Assembly (NCBI GenBank): GCA_023411035.1 | Contig: JAEYPE010000155.1 | Coordinates: 1-20,875, forward strand | Origin: Pseudomonadota bacterium | GTDB lineage: Bacteria; Pseudomonadota; Alphaproteobacteria; Azospirillales; Azospirillaceae | DNA length: 20,875 nucleotides | Direction: 5' to 3' | Shown here: one piece after another, positions 1 to 6,235 of the stretch | Layout: every line of letters begins with the position of its first letter | Position numbering within the stretch: the stretch's first letter is position 1 | Translations under genes and position numbers: made by a program | Notes under the pieces: generated by a model | The model's database searches: none | What the model was told of the DNA's origin: nothing | The model's input: only the letters and a program-made list of their open reading frames with translations

Positions 1-2
1 CC

Positions 3-647
3 GTGGAGGAGATGGGCGCCTCGATCCGTGAGATCGCCTCGACCACGACCAACGCCTCGCAGATCGCCACCCAGGCGGTCTCCATGGCTGACGAGACGTC
101 CGCGATCGTCGGCAAGCTGGGCGTCAGCTCCGCCGAGATCTCCGAGGTGGTCCGCCTGATCAGCTCGGTCGCCGAGCAGACCAACCTGCTGGCGCTCAAC
201 GCCACCATCGAGGCCGCTCGCGCCGGTGAGGCCGGCAAGGGCTTCGCCGTCGTCGCCAACGAGGTGAAGGCGCTGGCCGCCCAGACCGCCCGCGCCACCG
301 GCGAGATCGCCGCCCAGGCCGCGGGCATCCAGAGCGCGACTGGCGAGGCCGTGCAGGAAATCCAGGCCGTCGTCCAGGTGGTCGCCCGCGTCGGCTCCAT
401 CGGCGCCACCATTGCCGCGGCGGTGGAACAGCAGAGCGCCGCGACCAAGGAGATCGCCCGCAACGTCCACCAGGCGGCGCAGGGCACCACGGAGGTGTCG
501 CAGACCATCGCCGGGGTCAACGCCGCCGCCGACCGCAGCGGCACCGCCGCCCGCACGCTCCTCGACAAGGCCCACGACCTCGCCGATGGCGCCAGCGCGC
601 TGAACCGCGAGCTGTCGGGCTTCCTACAGCGCGTCCGCGCGAGCTGA
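3..647 (+). CDS. Methyl-accepting chemotaxis protein, C-terminal signalling domain (5' truncated by window edge)
   Basis: This is the cytoplasmic signalling end of a chemoreceptor, the part that forms a long coiled-coil hairpin and contacts CheA and CheW. The reading frame is open to the left edge, so sensor, membrane and HAMP regions lie outside the window. About 214 residues remain. The hairpin tip is clear at about residues 55-90, with SSVAEQTNLLALN, IEAARAGEAGKGFAVVANEV and KALAAQT. The usual LNAAIEAARAGE reads LNATIEAARAGE here. Flanking helices are Ala/Glu/Gln-rich heptads carrying candidate methylation pairs. The C terminus ends LQRVRAS without the NWETF-type tether for CheR/CheB seen in some enteric receptors. 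A strong hairpin follows the stop codon. The nearby flagellar operons fit a motility role, but the ligand cannot be told from this fragment. Confidence 0.95.
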   Translation: MEEMGASIREIASTTTNASQIATQAVSMADETSAIVGKLGVSSAEISEVVRLISSVAEQTNLLALNATIEAARAGEAGKGFAVVANEVKALAAQTARATGEIAAQAAGIQSATGEAVQEIQAVVQVVARVGSIGATIAAAVEQQSAATKEIARNVHQAAQGTTEVSQTIAGVNAAADRSGTAARTLLDKAHDLADGASALNRELSGFLQRVRAS

Positions 648-653
648 GACCGG

Positions 654-688
654 CGCCCTTCCCTACGCACCGCCTTCGGGGAAGGGCG
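654..688. terminator. Strong GC-rich hairpin between convergent genes
   Basis: A perfect 10-bp inverted repeat, CGCCCTTCCC (654-663) and GGGAAGGGCG (679-688), encloses a 15-nt loop. It begins seven bases after the chemoreceptor stop and ends seven bases before the end of the convergent small gene. That position suggests a bidirectional terminator. No run of T follows on the plus strand, so it is not a canonical intrinsic terminator. Confidence 0.6.
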
Positions 689-695
689 TCCCCCT

Positions 696-899
696 CTACT
701 CCGAAATCACGATCTGGCGTTCGCGCCCGCCCTTGCCGACAATCTTCAGCACGCGGCGGCCGCGCTCGTCGCGGGCGGACTCCTCCAGCACGACCCGCCC
801 CAGCGCGGCGAGCAGGTGCAGAAGCTCCCCGTTCGAGGGCACGCCGAATCCCTGGCGCAGTTCCGCCAGCATGGCCTCCGTCTCATCGCGCTTCGTCAC
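696..899 (-). CDS. Small protein of unknown function, 67 residues, GTG start
   Basis: I do not recognise this protein. The open frame extends further upstream, but the GTG at 897-899 is preceded by a very good ribosome binding site (CCGGAGG, eight bases before the start). The upstream extension is Arg/Gly/Pro-rich and looks like non-coding translation. The product begins MTKRDETEAMLAELRQGFG, followed by a helical stretch (SNGELLHLLAALGRVVLEES) and a basic C terminus, RRVLKIVGKGGRERQIVISE. There is no signal peptide or membrane segment, so a small cytoplasmic protein is expected. It is transcribed divergently from the acidic unknown gene at 1085 and converges on the chemoreceptor. The short length leaves some doubt, but the ribosome binding site and coherent amino acid composition argue that it is real. 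Confidence 0.6.
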   Translation of the reverse strand: MTKRDETEAMLAELRQGFGVPSNGELLHLLAALGRVVLEESARDERGRRVLKIVGKGGRERQIVISE

Positions 900-1043
900 G
901 GGAATGGCCTCCGGCTGTGGTTGCGGGCACCAGCCTGCCGCAGGACAGGCGCCGCTGTCGAGAGGACCGATGCCGGCGACGTGAAAGACGGCGGCTTGCC
1001 AGCGCGCCCTTCGGCCACTACGGTCACTGCCCATACCGTCGCC

Positions 1044-1062
1044 CCCGCGCCCCTGGCGCGGG
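1044..1062. repeat. Short perfect palindrome in a divergent intergenic region
   Basis: CCCGCGCC (1044-1051) and GGCGCGGG (1055-1062) form an 8-bp perfect inverted repeat with a 3-nt loop. It lies just upstream of the ribosome binding site of the gene at 1085 and between two divergent genes. It could be an operator, a transcript hairpin near the start site, or a copy of a dispersed GC-rich repeat. The sequence alone does not decide. Confidence 0.4.
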
Positions 1063-1084
1063 AGGGCCAATCAGGAGAGGCAGC

Positions 1085-2119
1085 ATGGCAAAGACAGGCA
1101 ACGGACGGGGCAAGCCGGCGTCCGGAACGTTCGCGGGCACGCCGGCGGACCGCCTGGTCCGGTATTGGCGCAACAGCGACCGCCGCTTCGACGAACTGCT
1201 CGACGAGACGCTCGACGCGGGCCGCCAGGCGATGCTGGAGGCGGCGCTGGGCAAGCTGCACGAGGAAGAGCAGCCGGAATTCCTGGACGAGGTGGAAACC
1301 ATCGCCGAATCCGTCCGCCGCACGGACTCCCAGGGCGACGACATGATCGCCACCCTCTTCTGGCTGGCGGTGGAGGTGTCCGGCGACCTGTCGCAGCCGC
1401 CCGCCGTGAAGATCATCGAAGAGGCGCTGGACTCCACCGGCCTGCTGGAAACCGCCGCCGACACCCGGCTGCTGCCGGTCTGGCTGGAGCCGGAAGCGCT
1501 GGTCTATCTGGAGGCCGCCGACCGGCGCACCCTGCTGCTGCGCATGCTGGACTCGACCGAGGAGGCCCTGCGCTTCGTCCGGGAAGGGGACCTGCTGGCC
1601 GATCCGGCGGACGCGGGCACGCGTCTGGTCGGCGTCGTCGGGCTGATCGAGGAGGAGGCGGAAGCCGTGGAGTCCGCCAGCGAGGACGCCGTTCCCGACT
1701 TCCTGGGGTTGGCCCGCATCGGCGACGACGGGGAGCCCGAACTCGACCCAGCGGAGGAAACCCGCATCCGCGAGGCGCTGAACCGCTTCACGGCGGCCAT
1801 CCAGGGCGCCGACCCGCGCGTCCAGCGCTGCGAACCGGCGGGCGGACTGAACGATCTGCTGGACCTGATCGCCGAGGCGGATTGGACGGACGGCGGCGAA
1901 CTGGCCGAACTCGCCTCCTTCATCGACGTGGCGAGCGACGAGACGGCGGACGCCGTGGTGGACGCCACGGTGACCGGCACCGCGCACGGCCTGTTCGTCC
2001 GCGCCTTCGACGCCGATGGGCGCCTGTTGGACGAGCGGGCCTTCGCCCTTCAGGGCGATGAGGCCGCCCAGGCCGTCGCCCTGCTCCAGCAGCGCTGCCG
2101 GACCGTCACGAAGGAGTGA
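1085..2119 (+). CDS. Acidic protein of unknown function, 344 residues
   Basis: I do not recognise this family. The ATG at 1085 is preceded by AGGAGAGG at a good distance, so the longer frame starting upstream was not used. The product is strongly acidic and rich in Glu, Asp, Leu and Ala. It has a basic Gly-rich N-terminal 20 residues and then mostly helical sequence. Visible stretches include DRLVRYWRNSDRRFDELLDE (about 22-41), FWLAVEVSGDL (about 91-101), VWLEPEALVYLEAADRRTLL (about 130-150) and a Glu-rich segment, IEEEAEAVESASED. The C-terminal 60 residues look beta-containing, with VTGTAHGLFVRAFDADGRLL. There is no signal peptide or membrane helix. It is divergent from the 67-residue gene and separated by 131 bp from the downstream HTH gene. 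It is clearly coding, from its length, start signals and composition, but its function is unknown. Confidence 0.8.
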   Translation: MAKTGNGRGKPASGTFAGTPADRLVRYWRNSDRRFDELLDETLDAGRQAMLEAALGKLHEEEQPEFLDEVETIAESVRRTDSQGDDMIATLFWLAVEVSGDLSQPPAVKIIEEALDSTGLLETAADTRLLPVWLEPEALVYLEAADRRTLLLRMLDSTEEALRFVREGDLLADPADAGTRLVGVVGLIEEEAEAVESASEDAVPDFLGLARIGDDGEPELDPAEETRIREALNRFTAAIQGADPRVQRCEPAGGLNDLLDLIAEADWTDGGELAELASFIDVASDETADAVVDATVTGTAHGLFVRAFDADGRLLDERAFALQGDEAAQAVALLQQRCRTVTKE

Positions 2120-2130
2120 AAAAGGGCGGC

Positions 2131-2164
2131 GCGAGGGGCGTCCTGTGGTGGAGCGCCCCTTCGC
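2131..2164 (+). terminator. Imperfect hairpin downstream of the acidic unknown gene
   Basis: GCGAGGGGCG near 2131-2140 pairs with GCCCCTTCGC near 2155-2164, with one bulged base. It starts 12 bases after the stop codon at 2119. It lacks a T tract. It is a possible terminator or processing hairpin. Confidence 0.35.
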
Positions 2165-2250
2165 CACCCTGTTGTTCGGCGCGGAAATCGGGTACACCCC
2201 TATTCGTAACCCGCTTCCCTGTCCCCACCCTCAGTCTTGGAGCTTCTTCG

Positions 2251-2574
2251 ATGCGCGACCAGTCACTCTCCATCGCCGAGGCGGCGGCCTGGCTGAAGTG
2301 CTCGGAAGCCGAGGTGGAGGAGCATGTGCAGGCGGGCCGGCTGCGCGCCGAACGGCTGGAGCCGAAGATCGACCGGATCTCGCTCAACACGGTCGTCGTC
2401 CTGGCGGAAAGCCTGCCGGTCGAACGCCGCATCTTCGAGGTGCGGGAGGCCGCCGGGCGGATCGAATCCTCCGAACCCCGCGGCCACTACCCATCCCGTC
2501 CCACCGGCGGGATGGACCAGCGTCCTCCGGTGATCGTGGAACGCCGCCCGACGCGGTCCTTCACCCCCCGCTGA
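2251..2574 (+). CDS. Small helix-turn-helix (excisionase/MerR-like) protein, 107 residues
   Basis: This is a probable DNA-binding protein. Residues 6-40 (SIAEAAAWLKCSEAEVEEHV, then QAGRLRAERLEPKIDRIS) match the pattern of a MerR/excisionase-type winged helix: an adaptor-like first helix, a turn at CSEAEV, the HVQAGRL recognition element, and a short strand. The following LNTVVVLAESLP could be a linking or dimer helix. The last 45 residues are Pro/Arg-rich, without predicted structure, and end RPTRSFTPR. The ATG at 2251 has GGAG eight bases upstream. The protein is small and stands alone. Nothing integrase-like or phage-like is nearby, so a transcription factor or chromosome-binding role is more likely than excision. 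Targets are unknown; one could be the cold-shock-domain or flagellar genes next door, but this is speculation. Confidence 0.75.
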   Translation: MRDQSLSIAEAAAWLKCSEAEVEEHVQAGRLRAERLEPKIDRISLNTVVVLAESLPVERRIFEVREAAGRIESSEPRGHYPSRPTGGMDQRPPVIVERRPTRSFTPR

Positions 2575-2597
2575 GGTCACCCCGCCGAAGCGGGTAA

Positions 2598-2620
2598 CCG
2601 CCGGGCGGACAACCCGGCGG
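2598..2620. terminator. Perfect 8-bp hairpin between convergent genes
   Basis: CCGCCGGG (2598-2605) and CCCGGCGG (2613-2620) form a perfect stem with a 7-nt loop. A smaller stem, CCCGC-CGAA-GCGGG (2581-2594), sits just before it. Both lie in the 82-bp gap between the stops of the HTH gene and the convergent cold-shock-domain gene. A bidirectional terminator is the simplest reading. Confidence 0.6.
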
Positions 2621-2656
2621 CACCGGCCGAACCCAGCCTGACCGGAGCCAGCCGGT

Positions 2657-3265
2657 TCACACCAGTTCGACGCGCAGGGCGGTCGGGCCGCCGTCGCCCG
2701 GCACGGCGACGAAACGCACGTCCTCGCCGTCCGCAACCACGTCCAGACCGGACTGGCGCAGGATCGCGCGATCGAAATAGACGCCGATGCCCGTCTCGTC
2801 GTCCCACGGATCGATCAGACCGGACTGGCTGTCCAGATTGTACCAGCGCACGGTGCCGTAGATCATTTCACCGGAGGCCACCGGCATCAGGGCCGTGGCC
2901 GGCCGTTCGGCGCGCCGCGGCTTGGGTTCGCGGACGGGGGCCGTGGCGGGGCGGACGACCTGGGGGTCGCCCGATTCGGTCTGGCGCTGCCGGCGCTGCT
3001 TCGGCGCGCGGGCCGGCTTGGCCTCGGCGGGATCGGCGGGGGTGATGGAATGGATGGCCACGACCTGCGGCCCCTTCGGGGTTTCGGCGATGTCGCAGAC
3101 GAGGACGGTGCCCTCCGTCAGCGACACCTCGCCCAGCGAGGCGAGAACCCGGGAATGCAGAAACGCCTCACCGCTTCCGTCGGCGAAGCGGACGAAGCCG
3201 AAGCCCTTGTCGGCCTTGTACCATTTGACGACCGCCGTAACCTGCTGCTTTTGCTCTTCGCTCAC
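2657..3265 (-). CDS. Protein with two cold-shock-like domains, about 202 residues
   Basis: This is a predicted nucleic-acid-binding protein of the CspA/OB-fold family, with two domains joined by a basic linker. In the first domain (residues about 8-75) VVKWYKADKGFGFVRF contains the RNP1 motif, and EAFLHSRV occupies the RNP2 position (usually VFVH). The linker (about 78-130) is rich in Pro, Arg, Lys and Gln. The second domain (about 134-200) begins GTVRWYNLDSQSGLIDP and has GVYFDRAI at the RNP2 position, so its aromatic RNA-contact residues are largely lost. Three starts are possible: GTG at 3265 (used here, giving VSEEQKQQ), GTG at 3274, and ATG at 3337. None has a strong ribosome binding site. 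The gene is divergent from flgE across about 300 bp. It may act as an RNA chaperone or as a nucleoid-associated regulator. The family call is firm; the role is inferred. Confidence 0.88.
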   Translation of the reverse strand: MSEEQKQQVTAVVKWYKADKGFGFVRFADGSGEAFLHSRVLASLGEVSLTEGTVLVCDIAETPKGPQVVAIHSITPADPAEAKPARAPKQRRQRQTESGDPQVVRPATAPVREPKPRRAERPATALMPVASGEMIYGTVRWYNLDSQSGLIDPWDDETGIGVYFDRAILRQSGLDVVADGEDVRFVAVPGDGGPTALRVELV

Positions 3266-3575
3266 TCTGGACACTCGATGGATGGAGGACAACCGCTCCA
3301 ACAGTGACCGGATTTGGCGATCCGCGCAATGCGGCATCCGTTCGCCGCCCTCGCAATCGCATTTCCGTTATCCTCCACCCCCCTGGAAGGAGGAGGCGCC
3401 TGACGGGGCCGCCAAGGGCAGCTCCAGCGGAAAAGAGCGGTAAATTTTAAATAAACCCCTGAAAGCGCTCTTTAAATCCGCTTTAAAAGCCGCCCTGTAC
3501 CCTCCTCTCGAAGTCCATCGCGGAGAATCCCGTGGCTTGCTTCCGGCCCAACCGACTTGAGATGAGGATCTCCCG
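3266..3575. promoter_or_regulatory. Divergent control region between the cold-shock gene and flgE
   Basis: This gap of about 310 bp holds no convincing gene. Its right third (about 3430-3490) is an AT-rich island in otherwise GC-rich DNA. The island contains three TTTAAA hexamers (3446, 3471 and 3482), an inverted repeat AAAGAGCG (3432-3439) / CGCTCTTT (3466-3473), and the CtrA-type box listed separately. The left part may code for an N-terminal extension of the cold-shock protein if the ATG at 3337 is used. A GAGG ribosome binding site at about 3564-3567 serves flgE. No -24/-12 sigma-54 promoter was seen. Confidence 0.6.
3471..3487 (+). promoter_or_regulatory. CtrA-type box TTAA-N7-TTAA upstream of flgE
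   Basis: TTTAAATCCGCTTTAAA at 3471-3487 contains TTAA (3472-3475) and TTAA (3483-3486) separated by exactly seven bases. This is the spacing of the consensus CtrA full site in alphaproteobacteria. It lies about 90 bp upstream of the flgE start codon. CtrA controls flagellar genes in many members of the class. Binding here is inferred from sequence only. Confidence 0.5.
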
Positions 3576-4808
3576 ATGAGCCTGTTCAGCGCCATGCGGT
3601 CCGGTGTGAGCGGCATGTCCGCGCAAAGCTCGCGGATGGCCGCCATTTCGGACAACATCAGCAATTCCGCCACCGTCGGCTACAAGCGCGCGGCGGTGGA
3701 TTTCTCGACGCTGATGACCTCCTCCGGTTCGACGACCAATTACGCCGCGGGTGGTGTGCGCTCGAACGTGCATTACCAAGTGTTGAAGGACGGGACCATC
3801 CAGGGCACCCAGTCCGCCACCGACATGGCCATCGAAGGGCGCGGCTTCTTCGTCGTCGCCGACAACGCGGGCAACGCCGGAAGCACGCCCGGCTACGCAC
3901 TGACCCGCGCCGGGAGCTTTCTGCCCGACGACCAGGGTTTCCTGCGCAACAGCGCCGGCCAGTACCTCCAGGCGTGGAAGCTCGGTCCGGACGGCAGCCT
4001 GCCCGCCGTGAACCGCAGCAGCTTCGACGGGCTGAGCGCCGTCTCCATCGCGGGGCTGGCCTATGGCGGCAGCAAGACCACGCAGATGAACTTTTCCGGC
4101 AACCTGCCGGCGCAGGCCACCGCGGGGACCAGCTTCGACACCTCCACCAGCCTCTATGACGGGATCGGCAACCCGCTCGACGTCACGATGACCTGGACGA
4201 AGACGGCCAACCCGAACGAATGGACGCTGACGGTCACGCCGCCCGCCGGCTACACCGCCGCCCTGTCCACCAGCACCGTCACCTTCGACACGACCGGTGC
4301 CAACGCCGGCCTGCCGTCCGGCGCGCTGCCCCAGGTCACGCTGACCTCGCCGGCCAACCCGACGCCGGACACCGTCAACCTGTCCGTCAGCAACCTGACG
4401 CAGCTCAACGGCGATTACGTTCCGCAGTTCATGGGTGACGGCGCCCGCGCGGGCCGCGTCACTACGGTGGACATCGACAAGGCCGGCACGCTGTGGGCGG
4501 TCTACGACAACGGCGCCCGCCAGCCGCTCTATCAGGTGCCGGTCGCCGATGTGGTGAATCCCGACGGGCTGGTCCCGCAGAACGGCAACACCTACACGCT
4601 GGGCATCGGCGCCGGCACGATGACGCTCAGCAACGGCAACAGCGGCACGGCGGGCTCCGTGACCGGCTACGCGCTGGAGCAGTCGAACGTGGACATCGCG
4701 GAGGAGCTGGTGTCGCTGATCGAGACGCAGCGCGCCTATTCGTCGAACGCCACGCTGGTGCGCACCGCCGACGAGATGGTGGACGAAACCACCCGCCTGA
4801 AGCGCTGA
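3576..4808 (+). CDS. flgE: Flagellar hook protein FlgE
   Basis: FlgE is the subunit of the flagellar hook, the flexible joint outside the cell, exported through the flagellar type III apparatus. The N-terminal rod/hook signature is clear: MSLFSAMRSGVSGMSAQSSR followed by ISDNISNSATVGYK. A second family landmark is the DMAIEGRGFFVV block at about residues 84-95, followed by YALTRAGSFLPDDQGFLRN. The C terminus (GYALEQSNVDIAEELVSLIE, then TQRAYSSNATLVRTADEM) is the matching coiled-coil end. At 410 residues it is close to the usual 400. The central region is Thr/Ala-rich and variable, as expected for the exposed domains. The ATG has GAGG eight bases upstream. It is the first gene of a six-gene operon, 25 bp ahead of flgK, and is preceded by a CtrA-type box. 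FlgF and FlgG were considered; length and central domain favour FlgE. Confidence 0.96.
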   Translation: MSLFSAMRSGVSGMSAQSSRMAAISDNISNSATVGYKRAAVDFSTLMTSSGSTTNYAAGGVRSNVHYQVLKDGTIQGTQSATDMAIEGRGFFVVADNAGNAGSTPGYALTRAGSFLPDDQGFLRNSAGQYLQAWKLGPDGSLPAVNRSSFDGLSAVSIAGLAYGGSKTTQMNFSGNLPAQATAGTSFDTSTSLYDGIGNPLDVTMTWTKTANPNEWTLTVTPPAGYTAALSTSTVTFDTTGANAGLPSGALPQVTLTSPANPTPDTVNLSVSNLTQLNGDYVPQFMGDGARAGRVTTVDIDKAGTLWAVYDNGARQPLYQVPVADVVNPDGLVPQNGNTYTLGIGAGTMTLSNGNSGTAGSVTGYALEQSNVDIAEELVSLIETQRAYSSNATLVRTADEMVDETTRLKR

Positions 4809-4833
4809 CGGACGGGAAAGGGGATAGCCCGCC

Positions 4834-6231
4834 ATGAGCCTCCAACTGGCCCTCAACGCCGCCCTGTCCGGGCTGCGCGCGACGCAGCAGCAAGCCGCGC
4901 TGGTGTCGCACAACATCACCAACGCCACCACCGCGGGCTTCGTCCGCAAGGATCTGGCGGTGTCCACCGCGATCAGCGGCGGGCGCGGCCAGGGCGTGCG
5001 CGTGGACGGCGTGCTGCGCAGCGTGGACGAGTTCCTGGTCCGCGACGCACGGTTCGAGCAGAGCCGCTACACCGCGCAGGAGGCGCGCGCCTCGGCGCTG
5101 GCCGACTACGCCACGGCGCTGGGCCAGCCGCAGGACGAACGGTCCGTCTCCACCGCGCTGGCGAAGCTCCAGCAGTCCTTCAGCCAGCTCCGCAACCAGG
5201 CGGACAACGAGGCGGCGCGCTCCGCCGTGGTGGATTCCGCCGAATCGCTGGTCCGCCGCCTGCACGACACCGCCGCCGCCGCCGTCACCGTGCAGAACGA
5301 CGCCAAGGCGCGGCTCCAGTCCTCCGTCGACGAGGTGAACCGCGCGCTGGTCCGCATCGGGGAACTGAACGGCGCCATCGCCGGCCAAAAGGCCAAAGGC
5401 GCCGAAACCGGCGACCTGATGGACGAGCGCGACCGGCTGCTCGATCAGGTGTCTGAGGAGATCGGCATCCGCACCCACACCCGCGAAAGCGGAGAGGTGG
5501 TGGTGATGACCCGCAACGGCCAGACCCTGCTGGACCGCGAACTGCCGGCGGGCGCGCAGCCGCTCCAACTGGTCGGCGGCGATCTGGTGGCCGGCGGCAA
5601 GATCATCTCCGACAACCCGGAGCAGGACATCCAGAGCGGGCGCATCATGGGCTACGTCCAGGCCGCCTATCAGGACATGCCGCGCGCGCTCGCCCAACTG
5701 GACGAGCTGGCGGCGGGCATCGTCCAGCAGTTCCAGGCGGCGGAGGCCGACCCCGCGCAGCCCGGCCTGTTCACCGATGCCGGAGCCGCCTATGGCGTGA
5801 CGGAGGGCCTGGCCTCGCGCATCGCCGTGAACGGCAGCCTGCGCAGCAACCCCTGGATGGTGCAGAGCGGCGTCCAGGCGGGCACGCCCCTGTCGCCGGG
5901 CGACACCACGCAGATCGACCGCTTCCTGAACGCCTTCTCCGCCACCCGCAGCTTCGGCGACCCGGACCTGCCGGCCTCGGCCACGCTGGGCGACTACGCC
6001 ACCGGCATGGTCTCCACCCAGCAGGGCTACCGCACCACCGCCGAGTCCGAGATGAAGACCCGCAAGATCAGCGCCGACGCGCTGCAATCGGCGCGGATCA
6101 ACCGCGACGGCGTGAATGTGGACGACGAGATGCAAAAGCTGCTGCTGATCGAGCAGAGCTACGGCGCCAGCGCCCAGGTGCTCCAGGCCGCCGGGCGGAT
6201 GCTCGACATTCTGCTCCAGATCCGGAACTGA
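4834..6231 (+). CDS. flgK: Hook-filament junction protein FlgK (HAP1)
   Basis: FlgK forms the first junction ring between hook and filament. The start MSLQLALNAALSGLRATQQQ, followed by VSHNITNATTAGFVRKD, is the rod/hook/HAP N-terminal signature. It is followed by GQGVRVDGVLRSVDEFLVRD, typical of FlgK rather than FlgE or FlgG. A long Ala-rich helical region (about 65-185) includes GELNGAIAGQKAKG and DLMDERDRLLDQVSEEIGI, the classic FlgK block. The C-terminal hook-associated helix (DDEMQKLLLIEQSYGASAQV, ending MLDILLQIRN) is intact. At 465 residues it is shorter than the enteric protein of about 550, consistent with a reduced outer domain. It starts 25 bp after flgE with an AAGGGGAT ribosome binding site and ends four bases before flgL, so co-translation is likely. 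Confidence 0.95.
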   Translation: MSLQLALNAALSGLRATQQQAALVSHNITNATTAGFVRKDLAVSTAISGGRGQGVRVDGVLRSVDEFLVRDARFEQSRYTAQEARASALADYATALGQPQDERSVSTALAKLQQSFSQLRNQADNEAARSAVVDSAESLVRRLHDTAAAAVTVQNDAKARLQSSVDEVNRALVRIGELNGAIAGQKAKGAETGDLMDERDRLLDQVSEEIGIRTHTRESGEVVVMTRNGQTLLDRELPAGAQPLQLVGGDLVAGGKIISDNPEQDIQSGRIMGYVQAAYQDMPRALAQLDELAAGIVQQFQAAEADPAQPGLFTDAGAAYGVTEGLASRIAVNGSLRSNPWMVQSGVQAGTPLSPGDTTQIDRFLNAFSATRSFGDPDLPASATLGDYATGMVSTQQGYRTTAESEMKTRKISADALQSARINRDGVNVDDEMQKLLLIEQSYGASAQVLQAAGRMLDILLQIRN

Positions 6232-6235
6232 CGCC

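Noticed and set aside
896..2197. A 433-codon minus-strand frame opposite the acidic unknown gene
   Set aside because: It is the antisense shadow of a gene with a good ribosome binding site, and its composition is typical of GC-rich antisense translation.
2172..2206. Sigma-70 promoter upstream of the HTH gene (TTGTTC and TATTCG/TACACC)
   Set aside because: The spacings are 15 or 23 bases, outside the useful range, so I did not annotate it.
2251..2574. Phage excisionase as evidence for a mobile element
   Set aside because: The fold resembles Xis, but there is no integrase, no direct-repeat attachment site and no change in composition around it.
3530..3560. Sigma-54 promoter before flgE (TGGCTTGC)
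   Set aside because: The GG and GC elements are not separated by the required distance and the -12 part is absent.
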